A stretch of 64,000 nucleotides of DNA, taken from assembly GCA_045542735.1 (NCBI GenBank), contig JAZQLQ010000021.1, positions 164,424-228,423 on the forward strand, written 5' to 3'. Positions 16,854 to 25,564 of this stretch are shown here, piece by piece (positions within the stretch are counted from its first letter, which is position 1; each line of letters starts with the position of its first letter). The notes below the pieces were generated by a model, which was not told where the DNA came from, made no database searches, and was given only the letters and a program-made list of their open reading frames with translations. The DNA is from UBA2882 sp045542735. GTDB taxonomy: Bacteria; Bacillota; Clostridia; Lachnospirales; Lachnospiraceae. Both the position numbers and the translations under genes were made by a program.

Positions 16854-18047
16854 TCAGAGCGTGCCCATAATGGTGGAAACAATCTGCGCTACGCGCAATT
16901 GCACCGTGTGCATGCTCTTTACTTTTTCATAGCCGTTTTGGGCGATGGCACGGCGTTCTTCGTCATGAGCCAGATAATAGGCGCATTTATCCTGCAATTC
17001 CTCCAAGGAAGAATAGACTTCCAGATCTTTTCCGATTTCGAAGAAATCGGTTAGTTCTTCCTGGTAATTAGTTATAAGGAAACCGCCGGCGGCTAGGACG
17101 TCAAAAATTCGCAAAGAAAGACCGGTCTGGATGGAGCGGTTTGTCACATTAAGGTTAATTTTAGACAAATGATAAACTTTTGGTGTTTCTTTAAAAGAAT
17201 TTGAGGGACCACATACTTCGACGGCAGGTAACATATCCGCATTGCTCAGGGTGTACAGTTTTACTTGGAAAGTTTCTGATAATACACTTAATGTGCGAAT
17301 ACGTTCGGTTTCTGCCAATTCCATATCAACATAGTTGTGGGCGGTGATATAGCGGTCAATAGGGGCAACAAAATCTTTGTCGGATATACCGGAAGAATCG
17401 GCTCTGAGTTTGTCAATCAAAGAGGCGGGGATGGTATCTTCAATAAAGCTATATCCATACACTTTCATCTGCGCTTCGATTAGTCCGTCAATATATCCTT
17501 TGGTATAGTCATCTAAATCGGAGATGTGACGGAATGGATTGATTTCTGAAAATAAGGACCCTACAAAGGAAATATCGGAAGTAAAACGTGTTTTATCCTC
17601 GGCGGTAATAGATCGGATTGTATGGTCGATGCGAGTTGCATTAGCACCCAGAGGCAAATGGAAAATACAATCCGGATTATAGGGTGCAAATCTCTTGTAT
17701 TGTGCTTTGTCGAATAAGAAAATACGATTATGTCGGTTGCATAGTGATTTATGAAATAATTCCACCAAAGGACAATCTACGGACCAACAAACATATAATG
17801 TGTTGGTCAGTTCGCAAACTTCGGAGAGTGCAGGAATGAAGTTGATACTAAATACGAATAATAACGGGGTATTGTTTTGGCGGTTTGTTAAGATGTGGTT
17901 GGCGACAATGTTGACAGCGTCGCTTGGAGAAGAAATACGCTTTTCCATTTGAGCACGTTCTTCAATAACGTGTAACCCAAATCCTTGAAATGCAGAAATT
18001 ACATCTGCCTCATAGATATTATTAAAACGATAAAATAATATATTCAT
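16854..18047 (-). CDS. CgeB-like glycosyltransferase family protein (copy 1)
   Basis: A 397-residue protein related to the CgeB/spore-maturation glycosyltransferase group. The N-terminal half has an alpha/beta pattern ending in WSVDCP and FLFDKAQYKRF. The C-terminal half has SDISFVGSL, the acceptor/nucleotide region ISKINLN-like HLSKINLNVTNRSIQTGLSLRIFDVLAAGGFLITNY (positions about 305-340), and HDEERRAIAQNGYEKV at the end. A paralogue with the same motif order lies directly after flagellin at 47932. Next to flgM it is a good candidate for flagellin or cell-surface glycosylation. I chose the start at 18047, where AGGGGAT lies upstream on the minus strand. It converges on gatB with a 44-nt gap. 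Confidence 0.8.
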   Translation of the reverse strand: MNILFYRFNNIYEADVISAFQGFGLHVIEERAQMEKRISSPSDAVNIVANHILTNRQNNTPLLFVFSINFIPALSEVCELTNTLYVCWSVDCPLVELFHKSLCNRHNRIFLFDKAQYKRFAPYNPDCIFHLPLGANATRIDHTIRSITAEDKTRFTSDISFVGSLFSEINPFRHISDLDDYTKGYIDGLIEAQMKVYGYSFIEDTIPASLIDKLRADSSGISDKDFVAPIDRYITAHNYVDMELAETERIRTLSVLSETFQVKLYTLSNADMLPAVEVCGPSNSFKETPKVYHLSKINLNVTNRSIQTGLSLRIFDVLAAGGFLITNYQEELTDFFEIGKDLEVYSSLEELQDKCAYYLAHDEERRAIAQNGYEKVKSMHTVQLRVAQIVSTIMGTL

Positions 18048-18158
18048 ATCCGAATCCCCTAATCTTTTCCCTAAATTTAGTCGTAAAAAGTACTTTTGTA
18101 CTATTATATATAAAATATGGAAAAGAGACAACTGTCAAAAAAATTTACAAAAACACTC

Positions 18159-18185
18159 TAAAGATTTTGTGAAACCTGCCGATAA
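18159..18185 (+). promoter_or_regulatory. Sigma-28 (SigD/FliA) promoter for flgM operon
   Basis: TAAA (18159-18162), a 15-nt spacer and GCCGATAA (18178-18185) match the flagellar sigma factor consensus TAAA-N15-GCCGATAT at nearly every position. It lies 43 nt before the flgM start. Confidence 0.85.
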
Positions 18186-18228
18186 ACAATATAAGACATA
18201 GCATAATCCATGGAAGGAGGAGAGTCTT

Positions 18229-18513
18229 ATGCGTATTGGAGCATATACACAAATTCAACAGTTGTACAACACAACACAAGCAAAACCTGCTGCAAAAGCA
18301 CAGAGAAAAGGATTTTCTGATGTGGTTTCTATTTCTAATGCAGGTAAAGATGTTCAAGCTGCAAAGGCAGCAGTAGAAGCGGCTCCTGATGTCAGAACAG
18401 AGCTTACCAACTCTATCAAAGCAAGAATGGATGCGGGCACATATGATGTCAGCGCAGACAGTTTTGCAGATAAGCTTTTAGAGAAATTTAATCAGGGCAG
18501 CTTTGCTCTTTAA
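18229..18513 (+). CDS. flgM: Anti-sigma-28 factor FlgM
   Basis: FlgM holds the flagellar sigma factor inactive until the hook-basal body is complete, then is removed from the cell. This 94-residue protein has the usual flexible, Ala/Lys-rich N-terminal half and a C-terminal helical sigma-binding half (about residues 55-94) including VRTELTNSIKARMDAGTYDV and FADKLL. The length is typical. A GGAGGAGAG ribosome binding site precedes the ATG. It heads the late flagellar operon and is read from a sigma-28 promoter, giving negative autoregulation. Confidence 0.93.
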   Translation: MRIGAYTQIQQLYNTTQAKPAAKAQRKGFSDVVSISNAGKDVQAAKAAVEAAPDVRTELTNSIKARMDAGTYDVSADSFADKLLEKFNQGSFAL

Positions 18514-18530
18514 AAAGTGAGGTAATTCCA

Positions 18531-19049
18531 ATGGCTAGTTTAATGGAAAATCTGATGGACCTTTTAGAACAGGAAAATAGTGAATACGAAAAGCTGTTGG
18601 AATTATCCATGCAGAAGACCCCGACGATTATTGAAGGGGACATCGAAAAGCTAAACAAGATCACGGATGAGGAACAAATTATTGTCGGCAAAGTGAACCG
18701 TTTGGATAAAGAACGGGAAAAAATTATGAAAGATATTGCCACAGTATTGAACAAGGATGTTCAAACACTTAAATTGAGCCAGTTAATTGCGCTTTTGGCT
18801 GAGAAACCTGCACAGCAAAATAGGTTATCGGCAATTCATACCAAGCTGAAGATTACAACGGACCAGATGGTGCGTGTAAATAACCGTAACCGTGAGCTGA
18901 TTCAAAGCTCTTTGGATATGGTACAGTACAATATGAACATACTCAAAAGTATGAAAGCGGCGCCGGAAACGGCGAATTACACGAAAGGTGCCTACAATTC
19001 GGGAAGCCTTATGGGGGCAGGCCAAAAGAGCTTTGATGCAAAGCAGTAG
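18531..19049 (+). CDS. flgN: FlgN-family flagellar chaperone
   Basis: A 172-residue, mostly helical coiled-coil protein at the usual place of FlgN between flgM and flgK. FlgN chaperones the hook-filament junction proteins FlgK and FlgL to the export gate. Heptad-like patterns run from about residue 3 to 135, and the last 35 residues are Gly/Ser/Ala-rich and probably disordered. Sequence conservation in this family is weak, so the call rests on position, length and helical character. It follows flgM by 17 nt and precedes flgK by 21 nt. Confidence 0.85.
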   Translation: MASLMENLMDLLEQENSEYEKLLELSMQKTPTIIEGDIEKLNKITDEEQIIVGKVNRLDKEREKIMKDIATVLNKDVQTLKLSQLIALLAEKPAQQNRLSAIHTKLKITTDQMVRVNNRNRELIQSSLDMVQYNMNILKSMKAAPETANYTKGAYNSGSLMGAGQKSFDAKQ

Positions 19050-19070
19050 GCGGCGCAGAGGTGATATCTT

Positions 19071-20717
19071 ATGTCGTTATTTGGAAAGTTATATATCGGT
19101 ACATCCGGATTACAAACAAGTCAGAATGCACTTAATACTGTTGCCCATAACTTATCCAATGTTGCGACAGGAGGTTATACCAGACAACAGGTAGCGCAAG
19201 CTGACAGAACATACAATACCATATCTGTTAATTCCAAGGCGGTTGCAAACCAGCAGACCGGTTTGGGTGTTTATTATTCTGAAGCAAGACAGGTAAGGGA
19301 CTATTTCCTTGACCAGACCTACCGTGAAGAAGTGGGTCGTCAGTCTTTCTATCAGGTATCTTATGATGCTTTCTTGGAAGTAGAAGACTTACTTGGCGAG
19401 TTAAATGGCGAATCTTTTAATGACTCCTTAAACAATTTATGGGAAGCAGTACAGGAATTGGCAAAAGAGCCTTCCAGTACAGTAAAGCAGGGGCTGTTGG
19501 TACAGCGTGCGTCTCAATTTTTGGAGCGTGCAGGCACTGTATATACAGACATGTGTGATTTCCAGGACAATTTAAATGATCAGATTAAGGGTGGAGTGGA
19601 TCGCATTAATTATATTGCGAACCGCATTTATGATTTAAACAATGCCATTTTGCAGATTGAAAGTGGCGGATTTGAACGCGCCAACGATTTAAGAGATGAA
19701 AGAAATTACCTTCTCGATGAATTGGGAAGTTTGGCAAATATAGAATATAAAGAAGATTTTGACGGTGCTGTGATGGTTAAGGTGGAAGGCCATCAGCTTA
19801 TTACCCGCAGTACCACATTTGAAATCGGTGCAGCCATTGATTCTGAGACCGGTTTTTATACACCTTACTGGGTGGCAGACTCCAAGTCTATCATTCAGGC
19901 AGACGGAAGTGCCATTCCGGATATCAGCAACTGTAAAGTATTTGATGTGACATTACCTATTGCTACCGATCGTGATACCGATATCGGTAAGGTAAAAGCA
20001 CAGTTACTTGCCAGAGGTACACACAGAGCAAACTACACTGATTTAAATTCGGATACATACAATGAGACCATTGCACAGTCTGTTATCATGAATGTTCAGG
20101 CGGAATTTGATAAATTGGTTCATTCCGTTGCTACACAGATGAATGCAGTATTAGCAGATGTGGCTGATGCGGACAATGGTTACATGGTAGACGGAGATGG
20201 TAACCCCATCCAGTTATTTAAAAAGATTGCCACACCGGGATATGATGAGAACGGCAATTACATTGCAGAAGATGAGACACCCGGTGAAGAGAGCACTTTA
20301 TATACCATTGCAAATATGGTAATCAATCCGGAATTAAAGAAAGAAGCGGCATTGCTTGGATTTATCAGACCGGATGGTAAAGAGGATTATGAGACGGCAC
20401 ACAAACTGCAGGAAGTATTTTCCACAGAGTCCTATACCTTAAATCCCAATGTTACGAACAAGTGTAACCTGATTGATTTTTACTCCAATATCGTTACTCA
20501 GGTTGCCAACAGCGGATCGGTATTTAAGAGTATTTATAACAACCAGACTACAACTGTGGACAGTACGGAAGCAGCCAGACAACAGGTTGTTGGTGTGTCG
20601 GATGATGAAGAGTTAAACAATATGATTAAGTTCCAAAATGCATACAATGCATCCAGCCGTTTTATCAATGTTATTGACGAGATGCTGGAGCACATTATTA
20701 ATACGCTTGGTACTTAA
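19071..20717 (+). CDS. flgK: Flagellar hook-associated protein FlgK (copy 1)
   Basis: HAP1, the first hook-filament junction protein. The N-terminal rod/hook-type motif (ALNTVAHNLSNVATGGYTRQ, about residues 20-40) and the C-terminal helix motif MIKFQNAYNASSRFINVIDEMLEHII are both present, as expected for coiled-coil termini that pack in the axial filament. At 548 residues it is in the usual range. A second, divergent FlgK follows directly. This copy has the closer match to the canonical C-terminal helix, so I take it as the likely main FlgK. Confidence 0.9.
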   Translation: MSLFGKLYIGTSGLQTSQNALNTVAHNLSNVATGGYTRQQVAQADRTYNTISVNSKAVANQQTGLGVYYSEARQVRDYFLDQTYREEVGRQSFYQVSYDAFLEVEDLLGELNGESFNDSLNNLWEAVQELAKEPSSTVKQGLLVQRASQFLERAGTVYTDMCDFQDNLNDQIKGGVDRINYIANRIYDLNNAILQIESGGFERANDLRDERNYLLDELGSLANIEYKEDFDGAVMVKVEGHQLITRSTTFEIGAAIDSETGFYTPYWVADSKSIIQADGSAIPDISNCKVFDVTLPIATDRDTDIGKVKAQLLARGTHRANYTDLNSDTYNETIAQSVIMNVQAEFDKLVHSVATQMNAVLADVADADNGYMVDGDGNPIQLFKKIATPGYDENGNYIAEDETPGEESTLYTIANMVINPELKKEAALLGFIRPDGKEDYETAHKLQEVFSTESYTLNPNVTNKCNLIDFYSNIVTQVANSGSVFKSIYNNQTTTVDSTEAARQQVVGVSDDEELNNMIKFQNAYNASSRFINVIDEMLEHIINTLGT

Positions 20718-20764
20718 GAAAAACAGCTTTTTATACGATAATAATGTAGAGAGGAAGTGAGAAC

Positions 20765-22651
20765 ATGGCATCCACATTTTTGGGATTAAACACAGCATAT
20801 ACCGGTTTGACAGCAGCCAACGCCGGATTGAATACAACAGCAAACAATATTTCTAATGTTAATACAGAAGGCTATTCCAGACAGAAGGTTACACAGCAGG
20901 CATCCAATGCCATCCGTTCTTATACATCCTACGGTTGTATCGGTAGTGGTGTAGATACCACAGCCATTGAGAGACAAAGAGATGCTTTCTACGATTTTAA
21001 ATATTGGAATAACAATGCAAACGTTGGTGAATTCAGCGAGTTGCAGTATTATATGAAGCAGATTGAGGATTATTTCAAAGATGATACTACCGTTGACGGT
21101 TTCTCAACTATCTTTGAAAAAATGTATACTACTATCGAAGAACTGCAGAAAAACGCCGGTGATGCTACCACCAAAGAACAGTTTTTGGGATATGCGCAGA
21201 ACCTGACTTATTATTTTAATACCATGGCGGCAAACCTGGAACGCATGCAGACAGATGTCAATTTGGAGATTAAAAACAAGATTGGTGAGATTAACTCTTA
21301 TGCAACAGAGATTGCATCCTTAAATAAGCAGATTAATGTTATCGAGATGAATGGCGGCACAGCCAATGAGCTTCGCGACCAGAGAGATTTGATTGTCGAT
21401 AAACTTTCCAAGATTGTAGATACTACAGTGGAAGAGTTCCCTGTTTTGGATACCAGCAACAACAATCGTGACACCGGCGCTACCCGTTATGTGGTAAAAA
21501 TTGCCGGAGGACAGACCTTGGTTGATGCGGGCAGATACAATGAGTTGGAATGTAAGGCAAAAACCTATTATGCAGCTAATAATCAGTCGGATGCAACAGG
21601 TCTTTATGATATCTACTGGACTGACGGTAGAGATTTCTCTGTATATAGTAATCAGATTGGCGGCGAGCTTCGTGGTCTGATTGAGATTCGAGATGGTAAC
21701 AATGGTGAAAACTTCCAAGGTACCGTTGCAGATGTGGCAAAGAATGCAGAAGGTATCGTAGAAGTTAAGATTGATATTACAGCAGATTATCTGAAGGATC
21801 TTTCGACCTGTACTTTACCTCCGGATGGTGGTGTACTTCAGCTTGGTAATCAGCAATATTACTTTGATTCCTTCAAGGTTGTATATAATGATCAGGGTGA
21901 GATTTCGCAGTACATATTCCAGATGAGTAATGATACTACTAAGAATCTTTTCCAGCCGGATTCCGGCCGTATCGGTAAAGAAGCCAGCGTAGGTTATGTG
22001 GTTGAATATCAGGGAATTCCTTATTATCAGGAGCAGTTAAATGAATGGTGCCGTTTGTTTGCGGAAGCCTTCAATAAGATTATTACACAAGAAGGTAGTG
22101 TAGATGGATATGGCAATCCTGCTGATGTTGTCTTTGTAGCAGATCAGGCAACAGACAATGTGCAGAGAAAGTTTACAGATTCCAGACAGCCATTGGTGGA
22201 TGGAACCGAGATTTCAAGTAAGGGTGACAGCTACTATTATCTGACAGCCAAAAACTTTAATATCAACTCTGATATGGTGGATGATTCGCAGAAATTGGCA
22301 ACACGTACACAGGCTACAGAAGGCGAGAGCAAATATGATGTTGTTGAGCAGTTGCTCAAGATGAAAACCGATTCTTCCATGATGAGTTTCAGAGGTTGTA
22401 ATGCAGGTGACTTTTTACAGTGCGTATTGGCAGATGTGGCATTGAATGCACAAAGTGCCAATACCTTGACACAGAGTTATGAAAATATTGCGGGAAGCAT
22501 TGATAATCAGAGATTATCCATTAGTGGTGTCGACTCGGATGAAGAAGCTTTGAATCTGGTGCAATTCCAGCATTCATATAATCTGGCTTCGCAAATGATT
22601 TCCGTATTGGCAGAAGTCTATGACAGACTGATTTTACAGACAGGAGTATAA
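20765..22651 (+). CDS. flgK: Flagellar hook-associated protein FlgK (copy 2)
   Basis: A 628-residue second FlgK. It has the N-terminal motif (ANAGLNTTANNISNVNTEGYSRQ region, about residues 18-40) and a C-terminal helix (LVQFQHSYNLASQMISVLAEVYDRLI). The middle, exposed region differs from copy 1 and is longer. Two tandem flgK genes suggest a junction of two different proteins, or a junction variant used in some conditions. Spacing to copy 1 is 47 nt and to flgL 16 nt, so all three are co-transcribed. Confidence 0.9.
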   Translation: MASTFLGLNTAYTGLTAANAGLNTTANNISNVNTEGYSRQKVTQQASNAIRSYTSYGCIGSGVDTTAIERQRDAFYDFKYWNNNANVGEFSELQYYMKQIEDYFKDDTTVDGFSTIFEKMYTTIEELQKNAGDATTKEQFLGYAQNLTYYFNTMAANLERMQTDVNLEIKNKIGEINSYATEIASLNKQINVIEMNGGTANELRDQRDLIVDKLSKIVDTTVEEFPVLDTSNNNRDTGATRYVVKIAGGQTLVDAGRYNELECKAKTYYAANNQSDATGLYDIYWTDGRDFSVYSNQIGGELRGLIEIRDGNNGENFQGTVADVAKNAEGIVEVKIDITADYLKDLSTCTLPPDGGVLQLGNQQYYFDSFKVVYNDQGEISQYIFQMSNDTTKNLFQPDSGRIGKEASVGYVVEYQGIPYYQEQLNEWCRLFAEAFNKIITQEGSVDGYGNPADVVFVADQATDNVQRKFTDSRQPLVDGTEISSKGDSYYYLTAKNFNINSDMVDDSQKLATRTQATEGESKYDVVEQLLKMKTDSSMMSFRGCNAGDFLQCVLADVALNAQSANTLTQSYENIAGSIDNQRLSISGVDSDEEALNLVQFQHSYNLASQMISVLAEVYDRLILQTGV

Positions 22652-22667
22652 CAACGGGAGGTAGCGT

Positions 22668-24236
22668 ATGAGAATTACCAATAAAATCATTCAGAATAAT
22701 GCGGTTACCAATATTAATGTGAATAAAGTAATGGAAGATACGCTGAACACACAGCTGGCTACCGGTAAAAAGGTAAACAGACCCAGTGATGACCCGGTTG
22801 TAGCGATCCGAGCATTGAGACTTCGTACTAACTTGAGCGAAGTGGATCAGTATTATGAGAAAAATGTGCCGGATGCAGAAAGCTGGCTGACTATTACAGA
22901 AGGTGCTATCAGTACAGCGGTAGAAGTTATTACCAATATGTACAGTGATTGTACAACCGGCTCCGCAGGCTTTAAAACCGCGGAAGACCGTTCCAAAATT
23001 TTGGAAAACATGAAGGGTCTCCGTGATGAGATTTATGCTATTGGTAATGCAGAAAGTGCAGGACGTTATGTATTTACCGGTTATCGCACGGAAATGCCCC
23101 TTGCTTTTGAAAAAGATACAACACAGAAGTTTACCATTACAGAGCAGCTTCAGGCAGACTGTGTTGGTGATAAAACATATATCGATACCAAAGATTTGAC
23201 GGAAATCACCGCTTCTAATGCTTTAAATAACGGCACGGTAGAGCAGGATGTTTCAACTAATAATGTGCACCGTATCCGTTTGGCGTATGAAGATTGTTCG
23301 GAAGGTATGGCACCTACGATTTCTTATTACGATGCTACCGGTGCTTTGCAGACGGTGACAGCAGATGTTGTTTCTTTATATGACACTGCGCAAGATCCTT
23401 ATTTATCCCAGCAGAATGCTACGGGAAAGGCAGCAACCTTTATCCCTGAGACCGGTGAATTGATTTTAAGTGATGGTTTATATACAGACCTTCAGAATGT
23501 AAAAGATATTCCGGGCACAACAGATGCAGATGGAAATAATCTGGATGAAGGTGAGATTCGCATTACTTATGAAAAAGAAGATTGGAAAAAGAATGATCTT
23601 CGTCCCGAGCATTATTTCTATTGTGAGACACCGGCCAATAATGCGGCAGGAAAACTGGTATATAACGATAAATATCTCACATCCCAGACCGATGATGATA
23701 CCAGACAGATTATCTCTTATGACGTAGGATTTGGTCAGGAGGTCAGAGTCAATACACTTGCCAATGAAGTATTCACTCATGAAATCGGCCGTGATCTGGA
23801 TGAGATGATTGATAATGTAGAGCAGGTCATTGCAATGGAAGATATTGCAACTACATTGCAAGGATTAATTGATAAGAGCACCAGTGATGCAGAGAAAGAA
23901 GATTTGCAGCTGAGACTGGATGCGGTTAATAAGTCTATTACCTATTTAACAGACAAGATGCAAAAGGATTTTGAATCCGGTATCAGCCGTACCCAGGGGT
24001 ATCTGGATAGAACTAATACAGCGCTTACAACTGTTGGTAACCGTTCTGCCAGAGTAGAGCTTGTGGCAAACAGATTGTCTTCTCAGCAGACCAGCTTCCA
24101 GACATTGTCTTCGGATAATGAAGATGCGGATTTGACAGAGGTAGCAGTAAGACTTAGCAGTGTGCAGTTGTCTTATGAAGCGGCGTTGATGGCAACCGGT
24201 AAAATTGCACAGACATCATTGCTCAATTATCTGTAA
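22668..24236 (+). CDS. flgL: Flagellar hook-associated protein FlgL
   Basis: HAP3, which links FlgK to the flagellin filament. The flagellin-like N-terminus (MRITNKIIQNNAVTNINVN, then LNTQLATGKKVNRPSDDPV at about 27-45) and the C-terminal helix (LSSVQLSYEAALMATGKIAQTSLLNYL) are clear. At 522 residues it is much longer than the roughly 300 of enteric FlgL; the extra sequence lies in the middle (about residues 140-390), the surface-exposed part. A GGGAGGTAGCGT ribosome binding site precedes the ATG. Confidence 0.92.
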   Translation: MRITNKIIQNNAVTNINVNKVMEDTLNTQLATGKKVNRPSDDPVVAIRALRLRTNLSEVDQYYEKNVPDAESWLTITEGAISTAVEVITNMYSDCTTGSAGFKTAEDRSKILENMKGLRDEIYAIGNAESAGRYVFTGYRTEMPLAFEKDTTQKFTITEQLQADCVGDKTYIDTKDLTEITASNALNNGTVEQDVSTNNVHRIRLAYEDCSEGMAPTISYYDATGALQTVTADVVSLYDTAQDPYLSQQNATGKAATFIPETGELILSDGLYTDLQNVKDIPGTTDADGNNLDEGEIRITYEKEDWKKNDLRPEHYFYCETPANNAAGKLVYNDKYLTSQTDDDTRQIISYDVGFGQEVRVNTLANEVFTHEIGRDLDEMIDNVEQVIAMEDIATTLQGLIDKSTSDAEKEDLQLRLDAVNKSITYLTDKMQKDFESGISRTQGYLDRTNTALTTVGNRSARVELVANRLSSQQTSFQTLSSDNEDADLTEVAVRLSSVQLSYEAALMATGKIAQTSLLNYL

Positions 24237-24282
24237 AACAGATTTGATATGATAAAATATGGCAGTAACAAGGAGGTATAAC

Positions 24283-24741
24283 ATGGAGGTTAGAACAAGA
24301 TTATTTGGTGACATTACGATTGAAGATGATAAAATCATCCGTTTTGTAAACGGATTGGTAGGATTCCCTACCATGAAAGATTTTGCGTTAATTCATGATG
24401 GTGATGCAGAGGGTGGAAAAGGTATTCAGTGGTTACAGTCTATGCAGGATGGAGAGTTTGCGCTTCCTGTTGTAAATCCTTTGGATATTTTGGATGCATA
24501 TGATCCTATTGTAGAAGATGAACTTTTGGCTCCTTTGGGAGAATTGGCTCCGGATGATATGTTGGTATTGGTGACTATTACCGTACCGGAAGATGTGACT
24601 AAGATGACCATTAACTTGAAGGGACCTATTGTTATCAACGCGGCAAACTGCAAGGCATGTCAGGTGATTGCAGAAAATGACGGTTTGGATGTGAAGTTCC
24701 CGGTGTATGATATTTTAAAAGCAAGAAAGGCTGGTGAATAA
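24283..24741 (+). CDS. fliW: Flagellar assembly factor FliW
   Basis: FliW binds flagellin; when flagellin is exported, free FliW binds CsrA and lifts its block on flagellin translation. This 152-residue protein starts MEVRTRLFGDITI and has the family beta-barrel signature, with IRFVNGLVGFPTMKDFALI at about residues 18-36 and WLQSMQDGEFALPVVNP at about 50-66. I chose ATG 24283 because AAGGAGGTATAAC lies directly upstream; an in-frame ATG 24 nt earlier would place that site inside the gene. It is directly followed by csrA. Confidence 0.95.
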   Translation: MEVRTRLFGDITIEDDKIIRFVNGLVGFPTMKDFALIHDGDAEGGKGIQWLQSMQDGEFALPVVNPLDILDAYDPIVEDELLAPLGELAPDDMLVLVTITVPEDVTKMTINLKGPIVINAANCKACQVIAENDGLDVKFPVYDILKARKAGE

Positions 24742-24742
24742 G

Positions 24743-24958
24743 ATGTTAGCATTATCCAGAAAAAAAGGCGAAGCACTTGTGATTAACAATGACATCGAGA
24801 TCACCGTGCTGGAAGTAAAAGGCGAACAAGTAAAATTGGGCATTACCGCACCCAAAGAGGTTCCTGTATACCGTAAAGAGGTATATGTACAGATTCAGGA
24901 ATCTACCAAAGAAGCGGTTGCTGCTGCATCTTTGGATGCATTAAAGCAGTTGTTTTAA
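24743..24958 (+). CDS. csrA: Carbon storage/translation regulator CsrA
   Basis: A 71-residue RNA-binding dimer that blocks ribosome access by binding GGA motifs in hairpin loops. It starts with MLALSRKKGEALVINNDIEI, a close match to the family N-terminus, and keeps the RNA-contacting LSRK region; the VPVYRKEVY segment corresponds to the second RNA-binding strand. I chose ATG 24743, one base after the fliW stop; an in-frame GTG at 24734 is rejected because CsrA family members start at MLxLSRK. The main target is probably the hag leader at 46979-47051. Confidence 0.96.
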   Translation: MLALSRKKGEALVINNDIEITVLEVKGEQVKLGITAPKEVPVYRKEVYVQIQESTKEAVAAASLDALKQLF

Positions 24959-25013
24959 TAGTACAAATGTCACAAAAGTAGCAAAATAGGGCAAATAATT
25001 TGCAAAATAGAGG

Positions 25014-25052
25014 AAAAATGTTTATGATTACTATAAACATTTTTCTTTTTTT
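25014..25052 (+). terminator. Intrinsic terminator after csrA
   Basis: A perfect 12-bp stem, AAAAATGTTTAT / ATAAACATTTTT, is followed by C and seven T. It ends the flgM-csrA transcript. Confidence 0.8.
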
Positions 25053-25061
25053 ATCCGATAA
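25034..25061 (+). promoter_or_regulatory. Possible sigma-28 promoter for flaG-fliD-fliS
   Basis: TAAA (25034-25037), a 16-nt spacer and TCCGATAA (25054-25061) resemble the sigma-28 consensus, one base off in spacing. The -35 element overlaps the 3' arm of the csrA terminator. Confidence 0.45.
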
Positions 25062-25136
25062 AACAACTAAGAAGCGTAGTAGTGTCACTGCGTGTAGGAG
25101 ACAGTAATCACAGAAATTCACATGGAGGTGGAAATT

Positions 25137-25553
25137 ATGGGAATTGAACCATTAGGAAGCATTATGACAGTTCAGGCACAGCCTATTCAGAAGGCAGAGC
25201 CGGTACAACCTGTTGCAGGAAGCACGGAAGCGACCATGCAGGTTGAAGCACCTGATGCCACAACCGTTATTGTTGATCAGGCACAGGGAAAAGAAGATGG
25301 AGCAAACGGAGAAGCACAACAGAATCAGCAGCCCAGTAATGAACAGATTAAACAGGCGGTTGAAAAGTTGAATAAAAGCATGCAGAATTCATCCGCAGTT
25401 TTTGGTATTCATGAAGCAACACAGCGCGTGACTATCAAGATTGTTGACAAAGAGACAAAGAAAGTTATTAAAGAACTGCCCCCGGAGAAAACCTTGGATA
25501 TGATTGCTAAGGTATGGGAGATGGCAGGTATCTTAGTTGATGAGAGAAGATAG
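25137..25553 (+). CDS. flaG: FlaG family protein
   Basis: A small flagellar protein found just before fliD in many bacteria; some members affect filament length. At 138 residues, the first 75 are low-complexity and Gln/Ala/Pro-rich. The C-terminal half holds the conserved FlaG domain: VEKLNKSMQNSSAVFGIHE, then VTIKIVDKETKKVIKELPPEK at about 95-115. I chose ATG 25137, which has GGAGGTGG at good spacing; an in-frame ATG 15 nt upstream overlaps that site. fliD starts 11 nt after its stop. Confidence 0.88.
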   Translation: MGIEPLGSIMTVQAQPIQKAEPVQPVAGSTEATMQVEAPDATTVIVDQAQGKEDGANGEAQQNQQPSNEQIKQAVEKLNKSMQNSSAVFGIHEATQRVTIKIVDKETKKVIKELPPEKTLDMIAKVWEMAGILVDERR

Positions 25554-25564
25554 GAGGGAATCAC

